Source of the DNA: Lysobacterales bacterium
Lineage (GTDB): Bacteria; Pseudomonadota; Gammaproteobacteria; Xanthomonadales; Rhodanobacteraceae
Direction of reading: 5' to 3'
Length of the DNA: 64,000 bases
Assembly (NCBI GenBank): GCA_002632325.1
Contig: NSJK01000005.1
Coordinates: 94,217 to 158,216, forward strand
Made by a program: the position numbers and the translations under genes. The notes beneath the pieces were generated by a model that did not search any database, was not told the origin of the DNA, and saw nothing but the letters and a program-made list of their open reading frames with translations. Shown piece by piece: positions 61,484 to 64,000 of this stretch. How positions within the stretch are numbered: position 1 is the stretch's first letter; the number at the start of each line of letters is the position of its first letter.

Positions 61484-61502
61484 CCGAGAATGATTCGCAT
61501 CC
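61484..61502 (-). promoter_or_regulatory. Candidate Fur box
   Basis: On the plus strand the site reads CCGAGAATGATTCGCATCC, similar to the Fur consensus built from GATAAT-type hexamers. It lies about 35-53 bp upstream of the siderophore-receptor start, a usual place for a Fur site over the promoter. Not verified by scoring. Confidence 0.6.
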
Positions 61503-61678
61503 ACAATACTTTACGTTCCGGACCTCGGCCCGTGGTTTCGGATCGGGCACGCCGCTGCATCACGCCGCAGGAACCGACAACAGCCGAATGAATCGGGTCG
61601 AGCAATCGCGACACCCGGATACATACGGGCAGCCGAACCGAGCGTCTTCGCTCGCGAGCCGCCCTGCATAATCGGCCG

Positions 61679-62803
61679 ATGCCCAAGTACCGCATTCTCC
61701 TGCTCGGCGGTTATGGCCAGTTCGGCGCCCGCATCGCCGCCGCGCTTGCCGGCGATTCCGATCTCGCCCTCCTCATTGCCGGACGCCATGCCGCGCCGGC
61801 ACGCCAACTGTGCACGCGGCTCGGGGAGACAGCGCGAGCCGAGATTTCACACTGCGTGCTGGATCTGGAATCAGACGCGTTCGAGCAGCGGATCGCGGAG
61901 CATGCCCCGCATCTGGTGATCCATTGCGCAGGGCCGTTCCAAGGCCGCGACTACCGCGTGGCCCGAGCCGCACTCGCCGCAGGTGCCCACTATGTCGACC
62001 TCGCCGACGCGCGCGACTTCGTGAGTGCAATCGGCACGCTCGACGAGGAAGCACGCCGCGCCGGTCGCTGGGCGATTGCCGGCGCCAGCAGCGTGCCGGG
62101 ACTGAGCGGCGCAGTCATCACTGCCTTGCAGGAACGCTTTGCCTGTCTTCGCTCCATCCAGAGTGCGATCAGTCCAGGCAATCGCAGCGAACGCGGCCTG
62201 GCCACCACACGCGCAATCCTCGGCTACGTCGGTCGCCCGTACCTGCAGTTGCACAATGGCCGTTGGCGAAGCGTGCATGGCTGGCAATCGTTGCGACGCG
62301 TGTACACGCCGGCGATCGGCGCGCGCTGGCTCGCGCGCTGCGAAGTACCGGACCTGTCGGTGTTGCCCGCACGTTGGCCGCAGCTTGCGACGTGCGATTT
62401 TCGCGCCGGCCTCGAATTGCGCCGCATGCACTTCGGCCTGTGGCTCGCGAGTTGGGCAGTGCGCTGCGGTCTGTTGCGCAATCTGCCGCGCCGCGCCTCC
62501 GCCCTGCTCGCGCTGAGTAACCGTTGGCTCGGCGCCGGCAGCGATGTCGGTCTCATGCAAATCGATATGCGGGGTCGTGGCCTCGACGACAAACCCTTGC
62601 ACCTGCGCTGGCGTCTGCTTGCTGCCAACGGCGATGGCCCGCAGGTACCCGCAACGGCAGCGGTGGTTCTCGCTCGCAAGCTCGCGCGCGGCGAACTGCC
62701 CGGCAGTGGCGCACGCGCCTGCCTCGACCTGTTCACGCTCGATGAATTTCTCGCCGCGCTCGATGGCTTTGCCGTCACCACCACACTCGAAACCCTGGCC
62801 TGA
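61679..62803 (+). CDS. Saccharopine dehydrogenase-like NAD(P)-binding oxidoreductase
   Basis: The 374-aa protein has an N-terminal Rossmann motif ILLLGGYGQFGARIA, then VIHCAGPFQGRDYRVARAAL and GAHYVDLADARDF. These are typical of saccharopine dehydrogenase-like reductases of unknown substrate. There is no signal peptide. The gene converges with the DUF4166 gene (30 bp apart). In other bacteria this domain is fused to or adjacent to DUF4166, which fits the arrangement here. It is divergent from the siderophore receptor. Confidence 0.82.
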   Translation: MPKYRILLLGGYGQFGARIAAALAGDSDLALLIAGRHAAPARQLCTRLGETARAEISHCVLDLESDAFEQRIAEHAPHLVIHCAGPFQGRDYRVARAALAAGAHYVDLADARDFVSAIGTLDEEARRAGRWAIAGASSVPGLSGAVITALQERFACLRSIQSAISPGNRSERGLATTRAILGYVGRPYLQLHNGRWRSVHGWQSLRRVYTPAIGARWLARCEVPDLSVLPARWPQLATCDFRAGLELRRMHFGLWLASWAVRCGLLRNLPRRASALLALSNRWLGAGSDVGLMQIDMRGRGLDDKPLHLRWRLLAANGDGPQVPATAAVVLARKLARGELPGSGARACLDLFTLDEFLAALDGFAVTTTLETLA

Positions 62804-62833
62804 CTGCGTTCTGCCGGCCAAGGCCCGCCGGGC

Positions 62834-63367
62834 TCAATTCACGTCCAGCCAGCCGCGATAGCGCAGCAATGGCCCGACCAAGGGCAGCGCAGCCTGCACA
62901 TCGAAGCCATAGCGCCCATCGCGCTCGAACTCGTGCGCCGCAACGCCCGCGAACCAACGCACCGGCAAACGCAGACCCAGGACCCGCACGCATGCCACCT
63001 GCCATTTGAGGACACCTTGGTCAGCAAACAGGCGGAAACCGAACTCGACCAGGCCCAGACGCTCGTGCAGCAAGCCATCCGCGGCCCACAGACACGAGCG
63101 CATTGCGTGCGCGCCGACATGGCGTGTCCAGCGCTCCCCCTGCGCATCAACGATGATCTCGACTTCGATCGGCCCACAGCCGGCGGGCGGCAATCGCGTT
63201 GCCCAGCCGCACAGCGCCGCGAGTGGGCTGCGACCCCGCTCGACTTCGACTTCGCCACGATAGTGCTGCGTACCGGCGCGTCGATGCAGCTCCTGCACGC
63301 GCGGCGCAAGCTCGACGAAGGCACTGCCGAGCAACTGCGGGAACAGCCTCGTCACGGCGCGATCCAC
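62834..63367 (-). CDS. DUF4166 domain protein
   Basis: The 177-aa protein begins (GTG 63367) with LFPQLLGSAFVELAPRVQELH. It has the features HYRGEVEVERG, LCGWATRLPPAG and the late RYGFDVQAALPLVGPLLRYRGWL that match DUF4166 as I know it. GTG 63367 overlaps the end of the pgeF gene by 16 bp. The saccharopine-dehydrogenase partner is encoded convergently at 61679-62803. Function is unknown; the fusion in other species suggests the two proteins act together. Confidence 0.75.
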   Translation of the reverse strand: MDRAVTRLFPQLLGSAFVELAPRVQELHRRAGTQHYRGEVEVERGRSPLAALCGWATRLPPAGCGPIEVEIIVDAQGERWTRHVGAHAMRSCLWAADGLLHERLGLVEFGFRLFADQGVLKWQVACVRVLGLRLPVRWFAGVAAHEFERDGRYGFDVQAALPLVGPLLRYRGWLDVN

Positions 63368-64000
63368 ACGAGGCTGGCGAAGCGGCCCGTTTCGCGATCG
63401 CGGCGGAACGAATAGAAGCGCGGGTCACTGAACGTGTCGAAGCTTGCGCCACTCACCCGCTCGACACCGCAGGCGAGAAGGCGCCGGCGCGCAAGCGCGG
63501 CGAGATCGCAGTGCCAATGGCCGGGTCGTGTCGGAACAAACGCAAAGCCGGCAGCACCATCGTGCTCGACGAAGGCCGCGCGCACTTCCTCACCCACTTC
63601 ATACGAGGCCGCGCCGATGCCCGGACCAATCCACGCGAGCACACGCTCAGGCGCTGCGCCCAACGCGAGAACCGTTGCTTCGAGCACGCCCGCCGCAAGA
63701 CCGCGCCAGCCCGCATGCGCGACGCCGACCGCGCTGCCGTCGTCGGCGCAGAACAGCACCGGCAGGCAATCGGCGGTGAGCACGGCAAGCACGACGCCGG
63801 GACGATGCGTCACCGCGGCATCGGCTTTCGGCTCATCTTCAGCCACGCCCGCATCGACATCGAGCACGGTGATACCGTGCACCTGCTGCAACCAACGTGG
63901 CGCACCCGGCAATGCCAGTTTCCGCGCCAAGCTCTCGCGATTGGCCGCGACCGCCTGCGGCTGATCACCGCAACGCGCGCCGAGATTGAAGGATGCGAAC
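63352..64000 (-). CDS. pgeF: Laccase-domain purine nucleoside phosphorylase/polyphenol oxidase PgeF (YfiH), partial 5' end
   Basis: The minus-strand frame is open at base 64000, so the start is outside the window; 215 residues are visible. The visible part starts FASFNLGARCGDQPQAVAANRE. It contains WLQQVHGITVLDVD, LAVLTADCLPVLFCADDG, VAHAGWRGLAAGVLEATV and IGPGIGAASYEVGEEV. The metal-binding His and Cys of the family are in the QQVHG, TADCLP and AHAGWRG motifs. The enzyme was named a polyphenol oxidase and has been reported to act on purine nucleosides and on peptidoglycan precursors. It ends overlapping the DUF4166 gene. Confidence 0.92.
   Translation of the reverse strand, partial: FASFNLGARCGDQPQAVAANRESLARKLALPGAPRWLQQVHGITVLDVDAGVAEDEPKADAAVTHRPGVVLAVLTADCLPVLFCADDGSAVGVAHAGWRGLAAGVLEATVLALGAAPERVLAWIGPGIGAASYEVGEEVRAAFVEHDGAAGFAFVPTRPGHWHCDLAALARRRLLACGVERVSGASFDTFSDPRFYSFRRDRETGRFASLVWIAP

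Noticed and set aside
53112..61671. Long plus-strand frames over the VIT, clpB and siderophore-receptor genes
   Set aside because: Same reason: antisense to clearly conserved proteins.

Overview
The window is about 64 kb of high-GC chromosomal DNA. Gene content and order (aspS, ruvC, ruvA, kup, ruvB, ybgC, tolQRAB, pal, cpoB, queE, queC) point to a gammaproteobacterium of the Xanthomonadales/Lysobacterales. The family or genus cannot be fixed from this sequence. All calls were made by reading translations and nucleotide motifs; no database search was run.

Layout. 1-6.1 kb (minus strand): an ABC efflux set (permease cut by the window edge, ATPase, membrane-fusion adaptor), an ABC-F ATPase and dusA. 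6.5-13.6 kb (plus strand): an Rnk-like protein, then a cyanophycin module of isoaspartyl dipeptidase, cyanophycinase, cyanophycin synthetase and a second Mur-ligase protein. Together these could make, depolymerise and hydrolyse cyanophycin.

13.6-25.0 kb is a genomic island. It carries an AT-rich creatininase/GntR/potassium-channel operon. It also carries a GC-rich, translationally coupled five-gene operon: DUF4143 ATPase, hsdM, hsdS, hsdR, YgjP-like metallopeptidase. The island lies between two near-identical 549-bp copies of the 3' part of the Mur-ligase gene, one in the intact gene and one in a 5'-truncated copy. 25.9-27.5 kb holds a Cys-rich secreted protein, a HigBA-type locus with a frameshifted toxin and a clear palindromic operator, tRNA-Lys(UUU) and REP-like palindromes.

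27.6-42.5 kb (minus strand) is core genome: queC/queE (queuosine precursor), the Tol-Pal operon with ybgC and cpoB, ruvBAC with kup inside it, a lipase-like hydrolase, aspS, a secreted DUF3011 protein and an FmdB zinc-ribbon protein. 42.6-47.8 kb is a cobalamin operon (btuB, a small membrane protein that may be BtuM, a BtuF-like protein, cobB/cbiA) under a B12 riboswitch.

48.0-52.2 kb is a second, smaller insertion (a large secreted protein and an AraC regulator). It is flanked by an intact btuF-like gene and a remnant of that gene's 3' end, the same architecture as the first island. 53.1-64 kb holds a VIT/von Willebrand protein, clpB, a siderophore receptor with a candidate Fur box, a saccharopine-dehydrogenase-like protein with a separate DUF4166 protein, and a pgeF homologue cut by the window edge.

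Most notable: two insertions with the same partial-gene-duplication architecture, the restriction operon with two unusual partners, a CTG start overlapping the cphA stop, and a Lys-to-Glu replacement at the metal-bridging position of the isoaspartyl dipeptidase.
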